From Toxotes chatareus (Eukaryota > Chordata > Actinopteri > Toxotidae), in contig CM028889.1 in assembly GCA_016801885.1 (NCBI GenBank), forward strand, positions 13,083,001 to 13,147,000: DNA of 64,000 bases. Direction: 5' to 3'. The position numbers were made by a program, and so were the translations under genes. The notes beneath the pieces are model-generated. The model was not told the origin of the DNA. It saw only the letters and a list, made by a program, of their open reading frames with translations, and did not search any database. This document shows positions 1 to 11,800 of the stretch, piece by piece. The first letter of the stretch is position 1. The number at the start of each line of letters is the position of its first letter.

Positions 1-1012
1 CATCAGTTTGTTTTGGCATTCGATCAGACCTGCTTAATTTGTTTACTGACAGAAGTACCTCTGCATACTGTACATACTGTCCTGACTGTAAGCATTTGGA
101 CATGTTTTTGTTCTTCAGCACATTTAATTATGGTTTTGGATTTAGATACTACATTAAAGTACCACATTAAACTCAACTGTGTGAGAGATGCAGCCCTTTT
201 ATCACATTGTGCCCTAAGTTCAGGGGTTCAAAAGTAATTGGACAGATGCACATGAAGTCAAACAAAAAAATTAATATTTAATATTTTGTGTGCAAATTCT
301 TTGTAGTCAATGACGGCCTGAAGTGTTTAACCCAGATACACCACCATATGCTTTGTATTTTCCTTGGTAATGCTCTCTCATTGTATCAGCCTTCAGTTCT
401 TGCTTGTTGTGGGGTCTCTGTGTCTTTAGTCCGGTCTTAAGTGAGTGAAATGCAGCTCAGTCAGGTTGAGATCTGGCGACTGACTCGATCAGTCGAGTAT
501 ATCCCAACTCTTCTCCCTGAAAAGCTCTTTGGTTGCTTTGACATTTAGGATTGTTGTCCTACTGAATGATGAAATGTCGTCCAATGAGTTTTGATGCATT
601 TGTCTGGATCAGAACTCACAGGATGCTCCTGAAGACCTCTGTATTTATCCTGTTGGTTCCAGTCAGCAGGGAAATCATCAATAAATGCTGATGTGTCAGT
701 TCCACTGTCAGTCATTCAGGCCCAACAGAACCAGCGCCATGTTTGACAGATGAGGAGGTGGCTTCGAGTCATGGCCTGTTTTCTCCACATTTTCCTATTT
801 ACACCGTTTTGACAGAAGGTTGATTTCATCAGCCCATAGAACTTTGTTCCACAACTTTACTGGTTTCTTTTTGTATGTTTCTGAGGATTCCTATTCAAAT
901 GACTCTGCTGATTACAATATATATATATTTATGCAATGCATCTCTTCTAATAGTTGTAATTACAATATAGTTTTTTTTGTTGTTGTTTTATTTGTTTTTC
1001 TTTCAAATCCAG
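1..1012. other. Probable comp intron 1 sequence, no coding exon seen
   Basis: The first visible comp exon starts at 1013 in the middle of a codon (phase 1), so a signal-peptide exon must lie upstream. I see no signal peptide followed by a phase-1 donor in 1-1012, so that exon is probably outside the window. The stretch contains the Tc1-like remnant at 225-870 and otherwise AT-rich unique-looking DNA. Confidence 0.55.
225..870 (-). mobile_element. Degenerate Tc1/mariner-like transposon remnant
   Basis: Read on the minus strand, this stretch gives broken pieces of a Tc1-type (DD34E) transposase. One piece reads IGRHFIIQ, a stop, then DNNPKC at about 540-600, the block around the second catalytic Asp. 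Another reads SQPD, a stop, then AAFHSLKTGLK at about 420-475, matching the usual SPDLNP...LLK region. Several in-frame stops show it is dead. It lies upstream of the first visible comp exon, so it is probably in comp intron 1. Family assignment is by motif resemblance only; the exact ends were not found. Confidence 0.6.
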
Positions 1013-4000
1013 ATGGTGAAATTATCAGTCAAATTAAAATGACTAACCTTGCATTGGCTGAGATCAAAGAGCTCCTAAAACAACAGGTAAAACAAAACAC
1101 CCTCACAGACACAGCTGGTACACAGTCAGCATGCTCGTTATCTCCATCACATGCAGCTGAGCACAACTCATGAGCCTGTTGACACAGACAGGGCTGATTA
1201 TAAGATTGTATATTATTCATACTTCATAAATGTGTCTGCAGATAAAAATGAGACAGAGCTAAACGTTAAACCCACCATTGATCCATTTCCAAATAAATAA
1301 ATAAATCAGACGCATTTTAAGTGTAAAGAAATAAAACTAAAATACACTTGTCTCTACTTCTGCTTCTCTGAAAGCTAAAAACTCAAAAGTTTAAAACTCC
1401 ATTTAGGCCTCTAAAATGTTTTTAATAGGTAAATATCATTACTAAATGTGTTTCCAAAACTTCCAAAACTACTAAACCTGGACAGATAATCATATTCAGC
1501 TTGCTACTGTTTCTGTACACATATGATCTATTGATCCATTGTATTTTTCAGATAAAAGAGATTGTATTCCTGAAGAACACTGTGATGGAGTGCGAAGCCT
1601 GTGGTGAGCTGACCTGCCATCTAGAAAACTACTGTTTATGTCTGAAAATAAATAATTCCCATCTTGAAATTACTTCCCCTCACTTACAGAGTTGCAGACT
1701 GATGATGAAAGCTAATTTCACACTGTTCTAATCAGTCTCTGAATTCTCCAGATTTTAAAGACCTGCATAGCAACATATATACAAGAATATTATTGGGACA
1801 GAATGCAATGATATTTATGCGATATTTATGGAACTTTTATATCATCACTTAAAGCTGATACACTAAAGAATCTGTCACATGGTGAGATATGAAACATAAA
1901 TCATCAGAACAAACTGCATTCAGTATTTGGCACAATGCAAAAGACACTTCTGAATGCAGTTTCACTGCATTGAAACCAAAGATACGTGACCTTCCATCTC
2001 CTCAGGGATGGGAGGAATACAGCCTCGTCCCTCCTGTGTGCCCAACCCCTGCCACCCGGGGGTGAAGTGTATGGAGACACCTCAGGGTATAAAGTGCGGA
2101 CCATGTCCTGACGGTATGGAGGGTAACGGTACCCACTGCACTGACGTCGACGAGGTATGTAATGATATGACACAATATATTACAGCAAAATACAACATAG
2201 TATGGTCTCTACAAGAGATCATATCATGTTGGTCCACCCACACAGGTGCTTTCACTTATTGCCTGATCAGACCTTCTTCTGGGTAGTCATGTGTTGTTTG
2301 CAACATTATTTGTTCGCAATCTTTTTGGGAAAGGAACTGAATTACTTCCTGAAATTATCTGTTCCTTTCTCAGGGAGTGAGTGTGTCCCTGCAAATTTGA
2401 TTTGCTCACTTCCTGTGAAAAAAATCACGTTCACGTTGAATGAGTCACAGAACATGCACCATTCCCTCGCAGTGAAAGGAGATGAGACAGTATCAGGAGC
2501 TGCTAACTATCCCTCAGTGATTCATTCACTAAATGTACTACACAGGGCACTGAGTGCTAGTTAGCAGCTGAAACTGCCAGAATCAAGCCCAGGAAGTTCA
2601 AGAGTAACACCGAACTGTAGATCAGTTATTGACCTAAAAGTAATTAAAAACCAGCATTCATGTCAGGTATTCAGAGAGACAGCTTTCAAAATATGAAGCA
2701 TTGATGAACTGATGTTTGATGATGATTGATGTTTGTTGACCTGAAATTGAAAACAATTGATCATCATCTAGCAAAACCGGTGTAATAGAATGAAATATTG
2801 ATCCCTGATAACATCCTGATGTGTGTGTTTCTGTATATCTGTTGTTGGCAGTGTACAGTGATGCCATGTCACATGGGTGTGCGCTGCATCAACACCTCCC
2901 CGGGTTTCCGCTGTGGTTCCTGTCCTGCTGGATACACTGGCCCCCAGGTCCAGGGTGTCGGCCTTGCCTACGCCACCGCCAACAAACAGGTCAGCAGCTG
3001 TGAACACACACATACAAAGACTCACACACTGTTCAGCTCCTCTATACTACTTGTTCCACCGGCATTATTACAACAAAAGAAGAAAACAAAGGCTAATAAA
3101 TTACTGAGCATGGAGATTATTTCTTGACCATGTGAGCACATATCATAAAATCTAAATAATAAAATACTTTTTCTGGAGCCTCTGACCACATCTGGAGTCT
3201 TCTTTAGCTAGTTAAAAACACACAGGAGGAGAGGTTTTTCCTTCTTGTCCCTTTCACCAGCCTCTTTCTACATCCATCAGCAACACCTCCTCACTCTCCC
3301 CTGTACTTGCAGTATGTCAAACAAAGTGCACTGGACTATCTCAGCACCACCTCCATCCTCAATACAAGACTGACTTCGGTTTTTCATTTTGGTTCTTCTT
3401 CTTTGTGTCCTATCAAGGTGTGCAAGGATATCAATGAGTGTGAAGGTCCAAACAATGGAGGCTGTGTGGAAAACTCAGCCTGTATGAACACACCTGTGAG
3501 TATAAGCACTAGGAATTTGTAATAAATTCTGACTGTTACATTTGAGGGAAATCTGCTGTTAATACAGTGCTCTATAGTCAATTTGTAAGAAAAAAAAGAA
3601 AAGAAATATAGCTCATAAGCTCATAAGGAAAAATATTTGTCGTTATCATTTTTGGACACATTGCCTCTTAAGGACCCTTTACACAGTGAAATAACAGCGA
3701 TCTTTCAGGTTAATTACATGGCAAACTGTGCAATAAAAGTGTCTATGTCAGACTGTGTTATCAGTTTTGAGGCATACCAGATTATGTGATGAATTCCTGA
3801 AGAACTGTTGCACTGCAGTGTAAACAGAAAACTACTGCAAGCAGAGACAAATTATGAGCTCTTTGTTTTGAAAATACAACAAACATAATAACCGGTTTTA
3901 GACACAGCCCTGCAGAATCTATGATCCACAAGTTTCCCATGACGTTTTGCCTGTGTCTGTACATCTGAAGCTGATTGGACAATGACAAGCCAATCACAAA

Positions 4001-7000
4001 GCAGAGTCCAGTCAGAGAGCAGGTGGTTTTTGCCTGAGAGGTGTAGGTGGGAACTTTGAGTGCTGAAGCTGATTGAGTCAGTACATCTGTGTATCATCAG
4101 GGCTCGTTCAGATGCGGTCCCTGTAAGCCGGGCTACGTTGGTGATCAGCGACGTGGCTGTCAGCCTGAAAGAGCCTGTGGCAATGGCCAACCCAACCCCT
4201 GCCACGCTAGCGCCGAGTGCATCGTTCATCGAGAGGGAACAATCGAGTGTCAGGTGAACAAATGAAACCTTTAGACTTCTTTTCCTCTGGTCACATTTCT
4301 CAGAGCAAAAGTTGGCATTTTATCATATTCATTGTAAAATGTTCTAGATGAGAGTCAGGTAGAGCTTTAAATATACGGTAGTAGTAGCTGAGGTTGCACA
4401 AAGCTGCAAAAGATCATGAAGTTGTTTAAACATTTTTGACCCTACTCTCTGAAATATATAACTCTGAGCACTTGTGCCAGATGTTGTTAAATTGCAGGCC
4501 TGTTTGAGGACTTAAGCTCCTGTTACTGTATGTAGTGCACAACTGGGCCCAATGAAAACAGTCTGTACAGTTCATAAAACATTTCCAATCCTCGCAGTGT
4601 GGAGTTGGATGGGCTGGCAACGGCTACCTCTGTGGTCCTGATATTGACATCGATGGTTTCCCTGATGAGAAACTGGACTGTCCTGAGAGGAACTGTAATA
4701 AGGTGAGCCTCCTTTATGTCCATGATACAAAAAGAGAGTCATAAGTGTAAATAATCACAATTTAGTCATCTGCAAAGAATATGCACAGGTCTTATGTAGA
4801 TGTGTTAATATTTAAACTAAAACTTACTTTAGTTTTAGCAGATCTTGAATTGAAATGGTTGGAGAAACTGATCCATAGCACTCTTTATCTAACATCATGC
4901 CAGTGCAGTTAATACTTTTTGCTTGCCATGTCCCTTTCTCAGCGTTATTGTACTTGATTTTTGTTTTTCCGTTCTTGTAGCCCACTTTAATTAACAGTGA
5001 GCAAATTTCTTTTCAGGATAATTGTCTCACTGTTCCCAACTCTGGTCAAGAAGATGCAGACAATGATGGGATTGGAGATGCCTGTGATGAGGATGCAGAT
5101 GGAGATGGGATTCCTAACATGCAGGTTCATGCATAAAAGACAGTAATGGAAAATGAAAATGACTTAAAAGAGACACAAATGAAAGAAAAGGTTGTGTGCG
5201 TATTGTGTATGTTTTTCATGTCACTTCACTTACAGAAACTAAAACAGCCTCTTTACAGGATAACTGTGTGCTGGTTCCCAATGTGGATCAAAGGAACATT
5301 GATGAGGACGACTTTGGCGATGCCTGTGACAACTGCCGTGCTGTGAAAAACAACGACCAAAAAGACACAGATGTGGACAAATTTGGTGATGAGTGTGATG
5401 AAGATATAGATGGGGATGGTTAGTAGCTTTGACAGTTTGCAAACTGACATAAAGGAGGCCTGTAATTTGAGGTGTAACTGTATAGTATAAACATGCAGCT
5501 ACACGACCATGTTCTAATAAAATCAGGGCTGGACTTTTAACATTCACAGATAACCTCTTTAATCTTAGGAATCCCCAATCACCTGGATAACTGCAAAAGG
5601 GTTCCCAACACCGACCAGAAGGATCGAGATGGAGACAATGTGGGGGATGCCTGTGACAGCTGTCCTTATGTTCCCAACCCCGACCAGGTCAGAAGTCTCT
5701 TTTTCACACTTTCCTGTTTACATACTCCCCCCATGCTATTTACGTCCTAAAACTCAACATGTGCTTTAAGTTCGTAAGAGTCATTTTAACACAAAATGTC
5801 CTGTGACTGGTCAAGTCTGGTGAGCCAGCATATGTACAGGTATAACTCTTCAGACGGAAGAAAAACTTTTAAGGTGTTTCAAGGTCATGTCATCATCTGC
5901 CGCTTCTCTGGGCCCAGGCCCAGGTTGCAGGGGGCGACTGCCACCCAGTTGTGGGGCTCAAACCCACGACCCCAAAAGATTGAGTCTCATGCTCTACCAA
6001 CTGACTAACCGGGCAGGTTTTAAGGTGTCAACAGATATTATTTTTATCATCCCAGGGTTCACTGCCTTGCTGTTTCCTACTCTGTAACATGTTAGGTTTC
6101 AGCTTAACAATAACTCATATTCACTTACTCAGATGGATGTGGATAATGACTTGATCGGCGACCCCTGTGACACCAACAAGGACAGGTATTCTGTGACCTA
6201 GTCAGTCAGATCATAAATATTTAACTGTCTAATTATTGTCCTGGAAATCAAAGACTGCACATGCCAATAAAAATCCAACTTTCCTCTGTCTAGTGACGGT
6301 GATGGTCACCAGGACTCTCGGGACAACTGCCCAGCTGTCATCAACAGCTCTCAGCTTGACACTGACAAAGATGGTAAGGGAGACGAGTGTGATGATGATG
6401 ATGACAATGATGGCATCCCAGACCTGTTGCCCCCTGGTCCTGATAACTGCCGTCTGATCCCTAACCCTCTGCAGGAGGACTCTGACGGTGGGTAACATTC
6501 CTGACATATTAAAGCAGTAATTCTTTTCCTCTGTCTTACATCTAGCAAATAACAAACAAGGAAAAGGTTTTCTTCTCAAGACAGTCTACAATTCTTTTTT
6601 AAATTCATCTTCTCAGGTGATGGTGTGGGTAATGTTTGTGAGAAGGATTTCGACAACGACACTATCGTTGACACCATCGATGTTTGTCCAGAAAATGCTG
6701 AAGTCACCCTTACTGACTTCAGGGAGTACCAAACTGTCGTCTTAGATCCGGAGGGAGATGCACAGATCGACCCCAACTGGGTGGTGCTGAACCAGGTTAA
6801 TTGACTCCTTTCCTTTTTTGTTGTTGTATTTTTTGTGTCCTCAAATACTTAATCCAATTAAATTTTTGTTTATGCAGGGAAGAGAGATTGTCCAGACAAT
6901 GAACAGCGATCCTGGGTTGGCTGTTGGTAAGAACGTTACGTCTGCTATTTAAAGGAATAGTTTGACATTTTGGGAAATTAGCTCATTAGCTTTCTTGCTG

Positions 7001-8495
7001 AGGATTAGATAAGAAGACTGAGACCAATCTTGTGTGTGTAAGATAAATATGAAGCTTACACTTTATTTAAATCATATATTTAAGGCAGGGGAAAAAAGTG
7101 GATAATTTTTCTAGCTTTTTCCACCTTTTGAAAGCGATGAACATGTTGATTTGATGGGTTACACCTGTAATCACTCTGACTTAAGATGCAAGGACATTTG
7201 CTAACCTTTCTCCACTCACCCCAGCCCAAACATCAGACCAACAACGCAAAATTAAACAGAGACCATATTTTCTCCCACAGGTTACACTGCTTTCAGCGGC
7301 GTGGATTTTGAAGGGACGTTTCATGTAAATACGGTAACGGACGACGACTATGCAGGCTTTATCTTCGGCTACCAGGACAGCTCCAGTTTCTACGTGGTGA
7401 TGTGGAAGCAGGTGGAGCAGATCTACTGGCAGGCCAACCCCTTCAGAGCTGTGGCAGAACCTGGCATCCAGCTGAAGGTAGTCTGCCGCTCCAGAAAAAG
7501 TGCTGCAAAATTTAGTCATTTGCAATAATAAATATTTGGCTTGAACAATGACTAAAATGATCATTTGATTATCAAAAAAGCAATCAAAGGGTAAACACGT
7601 TGGCTAATCTCGGACTGAGACTTTGTCGTTTGTGGTTTTCATAAGGCCGTAAAGTCAAACACAGGACCAGGTGAGAACCTGAGGAACGCCCTGTGGCACA
7701 CTGGTGACACCAGTGACCAGGTGAAACTCCTGTGGAAAGATGCTCGCAATGTGGGCTGGAAGGACAAGACTTCGTACCGCTGGTTCCTCCAACACCGGCC
7801 TGCTGACGGCTACATCAGGTACTGACGCAAAGGATTACTCAGGACATTTGGGGAAATATGCTTATTTGCAGGAAGTTAGAAGTGTTAGATGAAGAAGTGT
7901 GTGATGACTTTACTTGATCTTTTTTGGTGTGCAGAGTTCGTTTCTATGAGGGTCCTCAGATGGTGGCGGACACAGGTGTTATCATAGACGCCACGATGAG
8001 AGGAGGCCGACTAGGAGTCTTCTGCTTCTCCCAGGAGAACATCATCTGGGCCAACCTGCGTTATCGCTGCAATGGTGGGTGAAGTGTCACAGAGTTTAGA
8101 GAGAAACTGCTCATCCCTACTTTCAGACTTTCTGTGCTACAGTTACATAGCTACATGTCTTTGAATTTTTTATCAGATTAATGATGGTTAAGGGGCATAA
8201 CATTCAGTTATTACAAAACTACATAGTAAATATCCTAATATGGAATAAAAGACTGCCGATTTTACTCCTGTTTTACAAATATAAAAATGTAAATGTATTT
8301 TATACATGTAAAATACAGGTGCGGATGCAGCCATAAATGTCAGAAGTAACTTTCCTGCTCCTTGTCGAGCATTTTCTGCTTAGCTGCTCAAACTGTAAGC
8401 TAAACTGATTCCACTTGGTGCTGTGTTTTGTTTCAGATACTCTCCCCGAGGACTTTGACACCTACAGAGCCCAGCAGGTCCAACTGGTAGCCTGA
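1013..8495 (+). CDS. comp: Cartilage oligomeric matrix protein (thrombospondin-5), 5'-partial
   Basis: Secreted pentameric calcium-binding glycoprotein of cartilage and tendon matrix that binds collagens. Visible exons: 1013-1086, 1552-1603, 2006-2154, 2852-2989, 3418-3495, 4101-4253, 4598-4702, 5017-5124, 5259-5418, 5569-5687, 6133-6185, 6294-6487, 6617-6795, 6878-6926, 7281-7477, 7646-7818, 7935-8074, 8437-8495; 725 residues plus stop, all junctions in frame. Domain order: coiled coil with the paired cysteines of MECEACG (exons 1-2 here), four EGF-like domains, the Asp-rich thrombospondin type 3 repeats (4598-6795), and the C-terminal L-lectin-like domain. Human COMP has 757 aa and 19 exons, so only the signal exon is missing. 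COMP rather than THBS4 is favoured by C-terminal signatures (GREIVQ, YWQANPF, IIWANLRYRC) and by crtc1 and klhl26 next door. Odd points: the human RGD site reads FGD here, and a THBS4-like LLPPGP spacer is present. Confidence 0.95.
5880..6014 (-). repeat. tRNA-Lys-derived SINE or tRNA pseudogene
   Basis: On the minus strand, 6014 down to about 5940 reads as a tRNA-Lys(CUU)-like head. It begins GCCCGGTTAG, keeps an A-box-like AGTTGGTAGAGC, and has a five-pair T arm (GTGGG/CCCAC) around TTTGAGC, with a 3' acceptor half that still pairs using G-U wobbles. The anticodon loop is damaged and the CTT anticodon is gone, so it cannot be a working tRNA-Lys. The downstream body (AGAAGCGGCAGATGATGAC, about 5882-5905) looks like a SINE tail rather than genomic flank. 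It lies in the comp intron between 5687 and 6133, antisense to comp. Confidence 0.6.
6949..7080. repeat. Partial copy of a palindromic teleost MITE-like repeat
   Basis: Starts TTTAAAGGAATAGTTTGACATT and continues through TGGGAAAT and a GATTAGATAAGAAGA block. This is the same terminal arm seen, with its inverted partner, in the full copy at 43677-43968. It lies in the comp intron 6927-7280. Confidence 0.5.
7838..7905. repeat. Short fragment of the same palindromic repeat
   Basis: GGACATTTGGGGAAATATGC followed by TTATTTGCAGGAAGTTAGA matches the terminal arm of the repeat at 6949 and 43677. It occupies most of the short comp intron 7819-7934. Confidence 0.4.
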
Positions 8496-8890
8496 CCACA
8501 GACAAGCCCAGGGAATTCTGGGAACACTTTCCGACGCACAACTGCGTCTCAGAAAGAAAAAAAAATCGTTATGAAAAAAAGTTAAATGGAAAGTCCAATT
8601 CACGGGTCTGAAATATCTTAAGTTTTAAGATGAAAACAAACCAACTGTGCTCCAAACTCCAGACAGAGGAGAGGAAACTTCACAGCTGTAAAAACTCTTC
8701 GGAGGTGATATAAAATTAATTGTACAACAGATATCAAACAGTCTTCTAAAGAGATTTCTGTCTGAAATAATGTTGCAACAAGATACCACCAACTATATTT
8801 TTTATAACTTTCAGTCTATACTTTCTGAAGGAAGAAATATTGCAAAGATTAAACTGTCACTAATGAATAAATGTGGATTTTGGTAAATTA
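8496..8890 (+). terminator. comp: comp 3' UTR with polyadenylation signal
   Basis: After the TGA at 8493-8495 there is no further reading frame. A canonical AATAAA at 8866-8871 gives a plausible 3' UTR of about 400 nt. The cleavage site itself cannot be seen from sequence alone. Confidence 0.5.
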
Positions 8891-11800
8891 CCTGCCTGCC
8901 ATTAATGAAAGGTTTTATATATTATTAAATCCAAATGAATCCCTATCATATACGAACCAGGTCAAACATTTGATTTTAAGCAACACACGTGACTTTTTTC
9001 AAACTCAACAGCTTTTAGTGGAAATTAACATTCTTAACATTTCACAAGCATGCACATATCCAAAATAATCTTTTAAATTTTGCATTTGGAAATACAGATT
9101 ACAAAATAGAAACGATAGCAAAGACAATATACAACAGGATCGAAACATCATGCATGTCCACAGCAACACGCTGTGATGTTGTAAAATGACACCGGACAGT
9201 TTTTTTTTTTTTTTTTTAAATCTGCATTATTCTGCAAATCAAGACTATGTGCAGAGGAAAATCTGTCTTCCACATTCAATTTAATTGACATTTTTCTTTC
9301 ATCTTATAAACAAATGGTCACATAAGGAGAATCACATGTCAACAAATAAATAGCTACAGATCTTTTACTACGACTTACAGGACAACAGTGATATAATGCT
9401 ATCTCACTATAAGCTTTAAGAGGAACTTAAACTGTGTTTTTCCAGAGCCTTTTACATGTTTCTATGAATTGTTTAGAAAACCCCGTGTTATTAAAGGGAC
9501 ATTTTATTCAGACCTAAAACACCCTGGGGACAACCAGCAAACTCTTTGTTCTGGGGCTGAGGACACACCTTTAAACACAAGAAGCCTGGTTAAGCTTCAC
9601 TCACCTGCTTTTTCAGGGACCAGATTTAGCTTCATTGCTTTGTAACACAACATAAACTTGGGCTGTGCTAAGAAGTAATGCAAGCAAGTGGAGTCTTAAA
9701 CAAGCAGATGAGTTAAAACTAAATGGTTTACCAGGCGTGGGAAATATACTTTGAGGTTGTCCATCTATGAAAAGTTTGTTTTCTACATTCCAGTGTTTAG
9801 CTTCAGACTCACCCAATTTAGTATAATTAACACAAAGTCTCAAAATGCAAATTCATGCTCTACATGTGAGAAGTAACAAGACAGGACCGGGCAAAGATGT
9901 CTAGCTTCAGCTCTGATGAACAAATTCCACATTTCTTTTACCTTCTGATTTGCCTGTTTTCTTTTCCTAACTTTATTCTAAGTTGTATTAGCTGCCTAAA
10001 TTTAATTCTAATCTTTTACCAGCATTACAATTGCTGTTCACTTCATGAGACAAGTGATAATGTCACCTACAGTTACACCCTTGTCACATATGTCATCACT
10101 TTATTTCTAAGTTTGAGACCTAAACACATCTAGCAGTTCTTCTCTGGCACACCATGCTCAATTGACTAAATGTTTTCTGGCAGCTGGAAACATCTGCATG
10201 ATGCCCTGGAGAAGGACTACGCCACATGCTTTCATTTTGATGGAGTCACATTCTTCATGTCCAAAACATTAAACCTGCATTTTTGAGTCCTGCTAATTTC
10301 AAGAAGAGAGGGGTGCGTTTGCAGCACCGTACAGCGCAGTACAGTGTTAGAGGCAGGATGTGTTGTCAAAGTCAAGACACAAACTGCCTCACTCGAGTGT
10401 TTTTGAGGCCACAGCTAACTACTGTACTAAGGCCAATCTATTGCCACTGTGTGAATCGTAACTCACTCAGACTCAATGTGGTTTTCATGAAATACATTCG
10501 GAGTGCCATTCCTTCCCAACATGAGAGCGCAAGCTGCACTGGAGTAAGCCCTTTCTAGTTTTGCATCTCTTAAAATCTCCACAGATTAAAACAAAACAAA
10601 ACAAAAACAAGACAAGACAAGCCAAAAATATAGTTTACAAAGGAAAATAGATATTTCATCTTTTCTTTGACATGAAAATATCTCCGGAGTATACATCTGG
10701 TGTGAAACAGTCAGCATCCACATTGGGCAGAACAGTCCCTGCTCAAAAGCTAGGAAGTCACAAATAAAGTGCCAAGCAACTAGTGGACTAAACATTGCAC
10801 AAAAAACAAAAAAACCCCGAAATACACTTTACCCAGTCCAGAACCTGACATGATAGGCAACAACAACATAAAACAATCATATCTGATAGTCTTAAAACAC
10901 ACTGCACTTCAGCATAGCTACATCAAAGTCCTGTACATAACATGGGATAAGAATCTACTCGATGTGTCTATCATGTCATGCAGTTGACTGTGTAACGCAG
11001 AAGCTTCAGAAAATTCAAGTCCACATATGCAAACGATCAGTGCCCGTGCCAATCTGCAATTTTTGCAAGACAGAACCTGCTTCTACCATTTTCTCAAGAA
11101 AGCCAAAAGGTTGTGCTGACGGAGAGGAGGGGCTGGATCGACAGCGGGCTCTTTGCGACCGAGAATCGGCCGTTTACACTTGACTCGTACGCGGTGAGAT
11201 GCTGCAGCAGGAAGAGGAAAGGAGCGGAACAAGCAACAGTCTGATTCATCACAGGGGGAAAGAGGAGACTGAAGAGCAGAGATAAGAAGCAGCCAGGGGC
11301 CAAGAACTCCAAACATCAGGTCATTTGGCAACAGGCTAAAACTAGGACACTGCCACAGAAAATACATTCTTTTATCATTCGTGAAGTAGCATTATACAGA
11401 GATGGAGGTAACAGAGTCACTTAACAGGAGTTAACTGTCGCACAGGAGAAACCCATACATGCATCCCTTTAGACTTTGTGATAGTTTTACACAAATCAAA
11501 CCTGCGGAGCTATAGAAGGCCGTCATTTAGAGGTTTTGACTGTTAGTTTCGTCATGCATTTTGTTTCAGCTATAGCGTATGTACAAGGTCAGTGTGAATG
11601 ACTATTATTCGGCAGGATGAAAGAAAAGAAAGCTCAAATCACTGGCATTACTGACAATGCAACAGTAACTTTTGGCTAAAACACAATATATATCATATAT
11701 ATATATTTTTTAGGAATAAAACCTTTGGAAACATGTAGAGAATGAGTTCTATACATTTGTTTCAGTGACTGTAAGGAGAAATCAGCATCTGGTAAAGTGT

